In this document: piece after piece, positions 1 to 11,869 of the stretch
Position numbering within the stretch: position 1 is the stretch's first letter
How the letters are laid out: every line of letters begins with the position of its first letter
Assembly (NCBI GenBank): GCA_022113835.1
Contig: JAILWY010000011.1
Coordinates: 3,968,001 to 4,032,000 of the forward strand
DNA from: Atopsyche davidsoni
Lineage: Eukaryota > Arthropoda > Insecta > Trichoptera > Hydrobiosidae
DNA: 64,000 nt
Direction: 5' to 3'
Position numbers and translations under genes: made by a program
Notes under the pieces: model-generated
What the model saw: the letters and a program-made list of their open reading frames with translations, nothing else
Told to the model about the DNA's origin: nothing
The model's database searches: none

Positions 1-1253
1 CACATAAATTCAAAGTCAACTTGGTTTAATTTGTAATACTTCCTTTACGCACAGGTAACATATATATCCTAATAGTTGGAATTAATGTTTTCTTCTTAAC
101 TGCGGACTAAAAAGACATTGAAAAGCGAAAGCGCTTTCATATAGAAACGTTGTATTTTGACATTTGTGTACTTATTATTTTTTTATTAAGACACTAAGTA
201 TAGCTCCATATATAAGATAAAGTTTTTCAGTTCTTTATTTACTTGTATGAAATAAATTGAAGTAAATTGAAATCTGCCTAGTATTTCATTTTTGGAAAGT
301 AATTAAAATTAATATAATGTATTATAAAAATCTGATTATTTTTAATAAATTGTCATTCGGACCAAATGGTAATAATACTCATTAGTAATCAGTTTGTTTG
401 CCTAGAGATTAAACATGTAATTATGCAGATATTTGTACTTTTATATTGTGAATTGATTTGGATCTAATAAACTGTTAATTCAAAATTTATTGATGGCTAA
501 TTTCAGAAAAAATTATAATTTATTAATATATATTTATGATATGACTATTTTGTGGATTGAACGTCAAGCAAGTACGTATTTATTTTTCGAAAATGATCAT
601 TGACACACAATGTTTGAAAAAAGTGTGCCTAATCATATTAATTATATTTATGAGTCATGGGAAAATTTCACATTAACATAACAAAATCGCCAGCAGCATC
701 ACATTATTATAAAAAAAAAATTTTTTTACTATATGCCACCCCATACCTTGAAACTATGTAATATCAATGGTTTGTTACTTTTTCCATCAATTCATGGAGA
801 TATTTGACTGTTAACATCAAAGTGATACTCAAGAAAGCATATTTAAAACATGCCATTAAACATTTAAAAAAAACTGATACAACTATTGTTTGGCATTTCA
901 ATGTATTATTCACGTTACTTTAAATTTACGGATATATTGTCCAGCATGATTAGATTTTCGCTGTAAACAACAAAATGAAGAAAAAAAAAAAAAAACATGG
1001 TGACATTGCCAAATGTGTAGGTAAATTAATTTAACACAGACTCGCGAAATGAAGCAGTTTGTTTTGCAATTTCTGCTACTTTAAATTCGTGAAACTATTC
1101 ACATGATGATTGCTGTTGAAAACGAATATATTTTTTTGTTTTTTTTAATAGATTTGGTACCTTGCTTGTTATGTACAAGGTTTGCCATCACAATTTGGGG
1201 AAATTTTCCAAACTAGTCAAGCGAAATTGTGCTATATATGGGAGTGACTGAAG
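1..1253. other. AT-rich non-coding DNA
   Basis: No ORF or repeat that I can support. Several poly(A) and poly(T) runs occur, such as near 985. Confidence 0.5.
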
Positions 1254-1541
1254 CTACACCCCCTGGTTTATCATCTTTATGGTTCTGATGACACGCTTCA
1301 AGAAGCCATCCAGTGACTTCATCATCTGTGGGTGTCTTGCCACTGACTTCAGGCCCTCCTGTCGGTATTGGCTCTCCAGTTGGTGTCTCTGAAGACTAAA
1401 TATGGGGCATGAACCCACAAGGTGGATCACTGCTTGTGGAGTAATATCATCACAAGGGCACGTGTCAAGTGGAACCTGCGGAGATAACTTCTCATCACTC
1501 CATGACCCGTTAGGAGCTGGGTTGATTCAAAGCTAATCCGT
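1254..1541 (-). pseudogene. Decayed 3' end of a non-LTR retrotransposon ORF2
   Basis: Read on the minus strand, the sequence shows TQLLTGHGVMRSYLRR and then, after one frameshift, CPCDDITPQAVIHLVGSCPI. It ends with about 45 more codons and a stop at 1256-1254. The GHG-x-x-x-x-YL motif followed by a C-x-C...H...C finger is the C-terminal signature of LINE ORF2 proteins in the R1/jockey/CR1 groups, and the intact LINE in this window has the same layout. Only the end of the protein is present, consistent with 5' truncation. The clade cannot be resolved. Confidence 0.75.
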
Positions 1542-2028
1542 CATCCGGCGTCCGTAGCAGAATCAAAGAAAATCTTTGTTACGTTAACGAAAAAAAAATA
1601 TCACAAAAACGTTACAAAATCACCGGCCGCACATGTAGAATCGCGAAATAACACTTGAAAAATTATTTTTATTTTTGTAATACGTCATCCGGTCGGAGTG
1701 GCAGTCGAAGTGATCAGGGGAGAAAAATGCGGGCGATTTGTAAGAGAGTGAAATCCTCCCCTATACGAGCTCTGAGCCTCGCGCCCCTATATGGCGAGCT
1801 TTGTACGCGATATAAAGGGAGTGTTCCTCGGTGTGGGGGTACACTTAAATTGGGCCTTCGGAGAAACATGCCGCGTATTTTTTTAGCGTCTTTTACTTTT
1901 TCCCCCCTTTCAGGATTCTGATTATGAAGATTGTGTTGAATAGTTTATGCTACAAAAAAAAAACACATCTGTCGGCTATTTTGCTGGGTAATCGATTGAT
2001 CATATATGTCGTTGTGTATTTGTGAATG

Positions 2029-2560
2029 TATTCTAGAGGAAGTGTTTCCACTCTATAGATGTATAATATGTTACTTATATCGTTATGAAAATGTGTACAT
2101 TTATAATAATATATACAGACTGATACAAACATCGTTGAATTAATTTGACAGTTAAGATTTTTTGGCATTCTCTTAAATGTAGAATTTTATTTACTGGTGT
2201 TTTCTAAAAGAAGTGATTTTACTCTTTATATATTGAAATTGATAATTTAGTAAAAAAATAAACATTTACAACATTTAGTGGACGCTATAAAATGAAGTCG
2301 ATTCAATCATCGTTTGTAAAATTTGACTATTACATCATATATATAATATCTGGCATGTTGAATATTATTCACGGGTGTTTTCTAAAAAAAAGTGATTCTA
2401 CTCTTTAGATATGTAGCAGGTTATATTTAAAACGTAAATTTATTTAAAAAAATATACATTTAATGTACAATTTTTATTAGTAAAATGGAGTCACGTTGAC
2501 AATTCGACAAATCGGATCTTTGAGCGCTTAAATACATCGAATCATAGAAAATCGTCTATA
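2029..2560. repeat. Degenerate tandem repeat, unit about 170-180 bp, about three copies
   Basis: A motif of the form GTGTTTTCTAAAAnAAGTGATTnTACTCT(T/A)TA recurs at about 2040, 2195 and 2372. The intervening sequence is also recognisably similar; for example, AAAATGAAGTC near 2290 matches AAAATGGAGTC near 2484. The copies are diverged. Confidence 0.5.
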
Positions 2561-2711
2561 TTTTATGAATCAATCGTTCAATATATTATGTAACCGCCAC
2601 AATGAACTAGTACACAATAAAAAAATATAATTTTTGTAATACCAAAAAAATGCCATCAATTATGTAACATCAAAAGTAAGAACATTCGAGAAAATAAACG
2701 AATACACTCAC

Positions 2712-2758
2712 CTTTCACGCAGACCGCCAATTAAACTGCAAACAAGCACTATCAGCAT
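2712..2758 (-). CDS. Possible signal-peptide first exon (very tentative)
   Basis: Minus-strand ATG at 2758 encodes MLIVLVCSLIGGLRE and ends exactly at a consensus donor (GAAAG followed by GTGAGT). This looks like a short signal-peptide exon of a secreted or membrane protein whose other exons would lie further left, beyond what I can recognise. An upstream out-of-frame ATG and the short length make a chance match quite possible. Confidence 0.2.
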
Positions 2759-2858
2759 CCACACAAACACACATTTTATTAAATATATTTATAATGATAC
2801 ACCATGACAATTCACCATTAAAATATGGGAATTATAACACTAACGCGTCTTGTCAGTC

Positions 2859-2960
2859 GTCGCGGGCCACTTATTCGGTCGTCACTGCGGTTTGTATGAG
2901 GATTAATTGTTACCCGAATATTCGCCTGTAATTTCACAATGTGGTGCAATCCATAATATG
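2859..2960 (+). repeat. Interspersed repeat, copy 1
   Basis: This stretch is homologous, in the opposite orientation, to 34248-34352. Shared blocks include CACTGCGGTTTGTATG, ATTGTTAC and GGTGCAATCCA, in the same order. It is GC-richer than its surroundings. The family is unknown. Confidence 0.7.
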
Positions 2961-5900
2961 AGTCATTTATATATTTTATTTATTCACAATTTACAACAAA
3001 ATATATATTTTATTAAGCCATTTTATACCATATTATTTTCTTAAAAATATGGAGTATTAATAATTATATAACTCACGACGCAAAGCGTTATAAATTGTAT
3101 ATATATTGGCGTTTTTAGTCAAGCTATTTTGTTGTAACATTAATATTATCATACTAGAAATAAAAGGGTATATCAACCATTGTTAGTAAAATTTAAAATA
3201 GGTTTTATTGTATCATGATATATAACAGTTTTTAGAGTATATATATAATCTGATACACTTAAGCTATTATCGAACTATTAGTAAAGTTCAGTTGCATGCA
3301 AACACTGAGTGTAAAGACACGTACAAACATTTATATTACTGTTAACATGTGATTTAAATTATACATAGTGATTATTAAATATTTTAAATAATAATTTGTG
3401 AAAGTGTAAGTGTTGATAAAGAAATTCATTGCAGATAAACGCCAATGTGAGTACATAAACTTATTTTTTTACAAATATAACTTATTTGTGACAATTTTTT
3501 ACTTAAAAACAGCTCGTTCATTTTTATTTTATTTTACATCATAATACATACAATAAAACCATTTAAAGCAAAGGGTTTTTTTTCATAATATTGCAACCAT
3601 CGTATATGTATTTTTTAACTATTTAAATATAATTTAACTGCGACTATTTAAATACTGCTATAATAGTGTATTTCTAACGTTTTAAGTATCGTAAAAAAAT
3701 ATCGGTAGCATATATATGAAATTTTTTTCAAATCCATATGTCTCAATGTAAAACAAAAACATAAATATTGCTAATATGAGCTTTGAACAATTTTATGTAT
3801 ATTTTTGTAAGTCATAGTTTTCTATCAAAAAAATCATGTATATCAAAAATATAAACGCCCAAGGTACACCAATTTTACAAGTATTTTTACATCATTTGGT
3901 CTAAATATGATGTTATGCTTTCATATAAGCGTTGAATAAAGTATGAAGCATATTACTGAAAATATTTATATTGAAATCATCAATAAAATAGGCAAGGCCG
4001 AAACTGTTCTACAGTAAATTTTTATCAAATTTGAAACATCAAAAAACTTTTTCCATAAAACCATATTTTTCGGACGCCACTGCCTGTACAGTTCAAAATT
4101 TTTTGTTGAGCATAAATTCGGATGCTGCCTTTTCACGTTACTAAATTTTAGAAGTACATTTGGAAGCGAGAGCCAGTGGCGTAGGAGACAATAAGGGAGG
4201 TACCATCGTCTATTGGAATAAATTTAAAAAATCGTGTATAATTATAAAAAAATTACGTAACCGATATAAAAACAATAATTTTTTTTTTTTTTGAAATGAT
4301 TAATATTTGTGGTTATTATGTACACAAATAACGTGTTTTGTGTTTTATATGATTTTGTGTGCATTAATTTTCATTTGAGTTGCTTTTTACTGTATGTATG
4401 ATTGCTATTTTCATCGCTGATTTGACTCTTCTTTTTAATTAATTTGTGTAAAATATCTCTCTGTATTATTTGTTTTAAATATAAACCCTAGCACATTGAA
4501 ACGCCTAATGTTTCTTATGTTAAAATAAACAGCGATTAATCATAAAGGAAAATTGTCCTCACAGATAATGTAACGTCTTATCCTAGACAATCGGAGTCGA
4601 AGTAACATATTTAATAATAGTCCTTCAGGGGTCGTAAATCAAAAATGTTTTACGTGCCATTAACCTGATTTATTGTGGCACAACACCGGCCCCTGCCTTG
4701 AGACTTAACTAAGTGAGAGTTTTATTGTTAATAAGTTTCCCATCCCCAACAAGTGAGGGGTTGAAGGGATGGTGGGGGGTGATAAGCAAAGTTGAGATAA
4801 ATAAAGACGTAGAAAGTTTTTTTATTGGTTCTGTTTGAGTTAATAGAGTACTATTGGAATAAGAAATGCATTGGCGTTCTGAAATCCTAAAAGATATTTA
4901 TTACAGAATATTGAACACGACTAGTCGTTTTTTATAAGCCGCAGGTAAAAAGTCAGGTGGGCAGGCATTAGAAGCAAATAAGGGCATTTGCAACAGTATC
5001 TACTTTAGACGGCAAAAATGCTAGTAACTAAACTATACAGAGATTATTGTTGGTCTAGCTAAGTAGAAAATTATTTTTTTATGTAAAAATTACACATAAA
5101 AAATTAGTTTCCTATAAAAATATTATCAATAAAATAAACCTGAACGCTTTATCAATCTCTGAAGATGTCCCTAGTGCAAAGATGAAAACGTTGGTATAAT
5201 AATATTTATAAAACAACATAAGTCTGTTTAGTCACAAATTCATCTTAACAACCAATATATATATATAAATAAAAAAATTGTTTAGTCTGCGGTGAATTTA
5301 GGGCAGAGACAATAATGGGAGAGGAATTGAGGATTTCTTATTGTATTAACGCTAGTTTTCTCGGAAATGTATTAACAAAGTGGTATTATTTTTACTTAAA
5401 AGTTTTCCGAGGATACTCCAAACGTCATTAGCATACTCAAACTTGTCCAAAAGTCTTTTTGTTTTGACATACAGCGCGCTGGAAATGTTTTTCATATTTT
5501 CTCTGCCTCCGTTTATAATTTTTTTTTGCCTCTAGTTTGCTTTATCGTAGTTTTCCTTTAACGTCGTAATTCTGAAATTTTTTTGCTTTAATGAGTGTAA
5601 CGGTGATGGTGTTTATTTAAAACATAATTTTTTAAATATATAATATAAATAAACGCGTGGAGCTTTAATCATTTTTTTATGTAATTCTATTTTTGATGTA
5701 TAAAACATTTCGTAGATATTAAAAAGATTTTTTTGTTATTGTGTGGTTTTGGTGTTTTTAAACATTTGCCAGGGCAAAATTAAACGAAATACGGACGATT
5801 CAAGTGATTAGCTTAGTGGTTAGACCGTGAATTTATGATTGAAAGATATCCGGTTTGATACCGGTTCTAACAAGTAAATCCTAAACTGATATATTTTTTC

Positions 5901-7497
5901 ATTTTAGTCGAAAACGATTTACATTGAAAACACGTATATTAGGGTAAGTGAGAATATTTATTTTTACAAATAAATTTATAAAATTAACATGGGCCTTTTT
6001 TTGATGACAGTACAATATAATTTATTTTTTTGAACGCTTGTCGATCAGTGAATTCCTGATATTTCAAAGCACAAATAAATTTCAAACAAATACAATATAT
6101 AAGGTCTAGGATCCACAAAACTTTAATGCATTACATTTTTGTGACCCTTATCTATATAAGGGTCACATAAATATACTATTCTAGCATAATAAATAAACAC
6201 AGACGCTACCATAAATTTTAGATAAAAAAAATATAACGTTATCAATCTAAGTGTAGGGGCTGTAATTGCACACTGCAAGCTTTTTTGTACGTGCTGAATG
6301 AGTTTTGTGGTATTAAGACCATGGCTCATGGTTTCTATTTAAAAAAGCCTGTTCTTCATTAACAACATTGACTGAAATCGTGCAAAGAAGCAAGTTAAGA
6401 ATAAATCTTAGTAATACCACAAAAAATAATTTGAATTGTTGTGCAAAGCAAGAAAGCAATCAATTAACGTTATTCTATAAGATACACCATATTTTTCGTT
6501 TAATGTCCATGGCGAGATTAGGCTGGTCTAATTTTCCACTTCAATTCGCTGTACCTGTCGCACGTCAACCCTTCTCCTTCTCTCTCTTTAATCAAAAGTT
6601 TTTATGAGACAATAATAAATGCTACTGTTTCTTTTTTCGCTGTCTGACGATAATCTATGAGAGCAAATTTGTAAGCGAAAATTTAATTAATCAAGAACTA
6701 ATTGAGATTAAGAGATTTGCTTTGTAATTAACTGATTCGTTAAATTGAAGCATTTATTTTAACAATCCAGATAGAAAATCCTTTTGACATTTTTTTAGCT
6801 GTATGGCTATTTATAGTTTTGTTTGTGTATGGTTTATTGCAAATCATGACAGTGCGTCGGGTTCTTTGTTACTTGCCGCTAAAAACACATAAACGTATCT
6901 TTCATGCTTTATCTCGTACATATATTATGAAGAAAAAAAACATTATCTTTTAGTGTTTTATAAGTCATATAAAATTTATTTTGTATCTCCGCAAGACACA
7001 GCGAAAGCTTAAGAAAAAAATAGTTTTCAAATCCAGACATAAACATGTTATTCAATATTTTTTGTCTTCGTAAAATTCAAGTGAAAACGGTGCCATCAAC
7101 GACGGAGCAAAAACACTACTGGCAGAAAAACTTCAATATAAAGTTTGTTCCCGGCACTAGGGGTATTACGTGCCGGAGGTTCATTTCTCACCCCCGAATC
7201 GTCCCAAAACTTAGACTCAGCATCCCCTGTTGAAAAAGGGTGGTATCGGCCGATCGCCTAACTCGATTTCCCGTGCTATTTAAGTTTTATATTAAATATA
7301 AAGTACAACTTGAATTTCTTGAAGATTAACTAAGCGATGGAAACAATGACTGAAACTTGATAAGTGGTATATTTAATATAGCATGATAAGAAAAAAAAAT
7401 TTATTCCGTTATTTTTTTATGTCATTATTTTCAAATTACTATTCATTGCCTTCCAGCTCTTCCCGTTCTGTTGCTTGTGCATGACTGCCATTATGTA
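2961..7497. other. Non-coding DNA, mostly featureless
   Basis: Apart from the tRNA-like relic at 5.8 kb, I see nothing supported. A small GC-richer patch at 7140-7260 contains an inverted CCGGCAC/GTGCCGG pair but no recognisable protein. Confidence 0.4.
5800..5872 (+). repeat. tRNA-like relic or tRNA-derived SINE head
   Basis: A good A box (TAGCTTAGTGG, 5809-5819) is followed 32 nt later by a B-box-like GGTTTGATACC (5852-5862) inside a CCGG/CCGG stem. The ends do not form a clean acceptor stem. I therefore read it as a tRNA-derived SINE head or tRNA pseudogene rather than a working tRNA gene. Confidence 0.5.
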
Positions 7498-7634
7498 CCC
7501 TGAGCGTGAGTCAAGGATCGGTAATGGAGTAGTGGACTAGGAATTATTGTAGTACCTTGTTGAGGTGGGGAGCTCTTGTTATTGTTTATGTAGCTTGCTG
7601 CACGAGTATCAGATCTAAACGCCAAAGCTTTGTA
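7498..7634 (-). repeat. Interspersed repeat family B, copy 1
   Basis: This is homologous to 14514-14671 in inverted orientation. Shared blocks include AAAGCTTTGGCGTTTAGATC, GCAAGCTACA, AAGGTACT and TCCACTACTCCATTACCGAT. No coding sense was recognised. Confidence 0.75.
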
Positions 7635-7679
7635 AGGAAAGGATAATAATGCTATTATCCTTATAGGCAGCAACAATAC

Positions 7680-9600
7680 TCAAAATTTTACTTAAAAAGA
7701 CCCGGGGATCCACTACACTATTCTCCCTAAGAAAAGCATGAACACTGGTTCAGCATGAGTATATGCTCAGTGAAATGGTAGCCAAACTCCTCTGAGGAGA
7801 AGCACTTGGTAAAGAAGTTTCATTGCCTTTTTATATACATGCGTTTATGTAGAAATACGTAAACGTTTTTTTTTTAGATAGTTGAATTTAAGGAGTCTCG
7901 TACCACCTGTACTACAGGCGTCCATACATCTATGCTGACCCTTCAGATCTAGGCAGTAAATTGTAGGCTTTCCGTCCTTGAAGTAACGGTCCTGAGAAAG
8001 GAGTGTCAATTTGCCGGCTGATGCGGGGTGCGGGGAGGGTAGGGTTAACGGCGCGCCGCTGGACCCCTTGAGATGCACGACCGAGACAAATATAAGAGAG
8101 CTCGCATGAGATTTACACGCCAGGGATCACGGCTTAGAATCTATCTCAGCCCATTTCATGAAATGAGTTTTGTTGTTATTCTCTGGTGCTATGAATAATA
8201 ATGTGCTGAAAAGATCTTGAGTATGGGTACTGCAATGAATAATATGCTATTCTGCGGGAGATGTCCGGGCTCAGGTGATTTGAGAATAAAGAGTATTTTG
8301 AATCCATTTTTTTTAATACATAAATATATTATAAATTAACTGCAAAGCAAATAAATTTTAAAAAAGGTATAAATTATTATTACAGACAAACAACTGGTTA
8401 CAAGTAAGACACACAAAAGCACACAAAAGACTTAAACATGTCTAAACCTTTAAAACATTCTTTCCGACTGTAAAAGTTTTCAATGCTAGAGAATTAAGTC
8501 GCGATAAAGAATGCGAGTTCTTATCCTACCCAAAACCACTTTTATATATTTAAAATATTATTTTACGGTCTTTTACTGGATATCTTTTCAACTTGACAGA
8601 TTTTTTTCACAGAATATAATAATAGTTTCATCTAGTTTATGAGAGCTTTATTAACAAAATTTCTCTCTATAGTTCCTAATAAAGTTTAATTGAACTGTTC
8701 TTTTGAAATCCATTAAGTGAAATTGCACAGTAAAAATTATACGACAAGTCATTCCAGCTTCAAGAGAGTGGAAGACTTTATCTGCTGGAAGTGACCAACG
8801 TTTTTATTTTTTTGGTCTTTCTATAAGTTCACACAACCATAAAGCTATATTTTTGATTTCATAGTGTACTATCGACACATTTACTATAAAACATTAAGTC
8901 ATGTTTTTCATGCCTGCAAATAAAATTTACGATATTTAGTTCGTTGATAGGTTAGTTTAATATATTTTTTTTATATATATATATAATTGTATGATGTCAT
9001 TTTCATTAATTAAAAAAGTTTTTTTTAGAAATCTTATTAAACCGGCGAAATTCGTTTCGTTTCAATATCATTCGAATTTTTTTTACACAATTAGGAATAT
9101 TTTTCGGAAAATCTTATATCACAGCTGTCTTCACATCAGGCCAGATCTTTTTACTAAGGCCGTGTCGCACAAGTCGATGGTTTACCTTCCTCTTCGATCT
9201 TTGGCGTATTCTTGTAAAAATTCTAAAATATTGGGGATATATTTTAAGAAGAGGCCTGGCGTGAGACACCTGGAGGCGCATTTTCCTTGAATCTAATCCC
9301 GTAAATTGGCTCGCGTGGCAGAGAGCCTCTCTGATCCTTACGTATGGTTCCAGTATGGAACAGGCGAGGGACATCTGTAGATAGAGAATTTTCATGCAAG
9401 AGGGTCCCGGTGGGCGTTAATACTATAGACAAAGGCTTCCAAATGTTTCAATATCTGCAAAATCCACAGTGAGTTTTTTTTTATCTACAATACTGGCCAC
9501 AAACCGGACTATACCTACTTTACTAAAAATATTTAAAAGATTGATTTTAATATTTTAAATAAAATTATTTTATTATTTTCTACGTGGTAAAATCACAAAT
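7680..9600. other. Non-coding DNA with two GC-richer patches
   Basis: Patches at about 7900-8300 and 9110-9430 hold short open frames on both strands, but none resembles a known family. They may be pieces of old transposable elements. Confidence 0.35.
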
Positions 9601-9609
9601 CACAAGTAC

Positions 9610-10140
9610 ATGTTGTCAAAAAAATTGAATAGATTGATTATAATTAAAACTCATTGTTTTTTTATAAATAAAGCTGAAATAGAACCATTCACGTGATTCC
9701 GGCTGTCAAAAAAACGTGTTTTTAATTAATTTTATGTCACGAGCATCTGGTTTTTGAAAGATTCTTGCTGCCAAAAACACGTGGCTAAAACAGATTCTAG
9801 AGACACCTACCATGAGACTTATAAATATGTCAAATGCCAAATACACCTGTGCTTGATAAATTTTAACACCATGGACATTTAAGGATCTTAGCTGTCAAAC
9901 AAACGTGTGTTAAACAGATCAAAGATATAGTTTTAAAAATACGTATATTTAATAAATTTTATTATTTACAAACATCTAACTATAAAAGAGTATTTAAAGC
10001 AGTTTAGATACTCTTATCGAGTTACTGAAACAGATATAAGCTGTCAAAAACACGTGTTTTCTGTAAATAAAGATGTCTCGAACATCTGGCACAGCAATAA
10101 TCTACCTGTCAAGTCCACATGGCTATGAAAAATTCTAGTT
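9610..10140. repeat. Degenerate repeat with recurring GCTGTCAAAAACACGTG blocks
   Basis: Blocks of the form GCTG(T/C)CAAAnAnACGTG occur at about 9702, 9768, 9889 and 10039, with weaker ones at about 9617 and 10107. They are preceded by AAATTTTA-like stretches and CATCTGG or CATCTAA. Several contain the E-box CACGTG. The best reading is a decayed tandem array with units of roughly 70-150 bp. Confidence 0.5.
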
Positions 10141-11279
10141 TTTATTAATTTATGATTTTGACAGATCGTACTTTTTACATTGATAGATCAAGGGTGAAAA
10201 AACCGATAAATAAGAATCAGATGCGTCAAACCATGTTTTAGCGTTTAAATCAAATAAATGATAAATATTACGTATCGTAAAGTCTACAAAAAATACTTAT
10301 AATTTATGAACAAAAAAATCACGTAGGTTTTTTTCGATAAGATGAGGCATTGAATGGTATTTATTTTCATTCAAATTCACTCGGATACTCTTACAGTGTC
10401 ATCTAGAACCTTTTTCCAAAGCGTTACATAGGTGAATGAATTCTCTCCCTACCTGATAATGGTTTATATATTCGTGTTCCTTTCTCCAGGTAAGACGTTT
10501 AACCCCTGAAAGGCTTGCCGCACTGCGTGATGGACCAGATAAGAACAGGGGAGCGAGAATACCATGCCGGGAGTCCATACGTCTCCGTTAGTACTTGAAA
10601 ATAAGTAAAAAACGATGAACATTTATGCATGCAAAATCCACTTCCTCTTTATTACACTCATCTTAAAGCTGCCTATACATATTGCACCGCAATAAAATGG
10701 ACAAAACGTACTCTTTTCACAATTTTTTTACACTTTTGACAAAAAGGAATACTATTGGTTGGCTCAAATCATACTGTGGTTGTAAGCTGTGTCCCAATGT
10801 CGTATTTTATATATAATAAATATTTTGATGGTAAAAAGATGTGGAAGCAGATGACTAAAAACTTGAAACAACTCAACATCCAAATCATCACTGTAGCCAA
10901 AGCCTACAAATAACTGTTCACGTTTTATCTACATAATACTCTATAATGTAACTTTAACTTGTTATTGGAAAATTGATATGAATACCAATACTACGATAAT
11001 TTTGAAAGCAAGCGCGCGAGATCAAACTTGTAGTTTTCACCTGTTTGATAATAGTTGCTGTTTATATACAATACTAGAAATTAAACTAGTTTATTTTGGA
11101 TGCGAACAATCTTCCTGAGTTTTGGCTCACCTAGAGCCTTCAGCCTTTGTGTTTGCTGATCCTCAGAATCAATGCGGCACCTCTAGTGCCCGCGACAGTA
11201 TCGCTTGGCTTTGGCCGCCGCGCCCCGCAAAGTGTAAAACTTGCAAATTAGTTTTGTATTGACGTTAATTCCCCGGTCG

Positions 11280-11330
11280 TTGGTGGGTGACTGCGGCCCC
11301 TGAAGGCTCCTGAAGGCCCCCGAAGGCCCC
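11280..11330. repeat. Short GC-rich tandem iterations (CTGAAGGCCCC-like)
   Basis: The unit (C/T)GAAGGC(C/T)CC is repeated about three to four times within a GC-rich 300-bp island. Open frames exist on the minus strand, but none is recognisable as a protein family. Confidence 0.6.
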
Positions 11331-11496
11331 AAACGGTTATCGGATTGTGAACTTGTCCGAATTGGCCAGGCAGATGTCTCGTCGGCGGTGCCTTCAGTCC
11401 TCTCGACCCCCAATCGGTGAAGTAGTTCACCAATTTATCCAACCGATCTGAGATGTACTTCAAAATGACAGCTCGGTCGTGGTTAACTTATTGATG

Positions 11497-11868
11497 GTCA
11501 ACATTTGGAAGTTGTGGTGTACCACTTTCCTCTCACATATATTTTTGATATATTCAATATTGAGGAATTAAACTTTGATATTTTTTAAGTGGAAAAATAT
11601 TGGTTGCTTGCTTATAGCTTGTCAACATTTGGAAGTTGTGGTGTACCACTCTCCTCTCACATATATTTTTGATATATTCAATATTGAGGAATTAAACTTT
11701 GATATTTTTTAAGTGGAAAAATATTGGTTGCTTGCTTATAGCTTGTCAACATTTGGAAGTTGTGGTGTACCACTCTCCTCTCACATATATTTTTGATATA
11801 TTCAATATTGAGGAATTAAACTTTGATATGTTTTAAGTGGAAAATTATTGGTTGCTTGCTAATAATTT
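11497..11868. repeat. Tandem repeat, three copies of a 124-bp unit
   Basis: Units begin with GTCAACATTTGGAAGTTGTG at 11497, 11621 and 11745. They differ by only a few substitutions (for example ACTTTCC versus ACTCTCC), so the array is young. It directly abuts a GC-rich stretch (11180-11470) that contains short GAAGGCCCC iterations. Confidence 0.95.
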
Positions 11869-11869
11869 A

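Noticed and set aside
1655..1921. 88-codon plus-strand ORF in a GC-richer patch
   Set aside because: Composition stands out, but no homology, domain or splice signal can be named.
9114..9432. Overlapping ORFs of 60-99 codons on both strands
   Set aside because: No recognisable motif on either strand; probably a fragment of an unknown repeat or chance.
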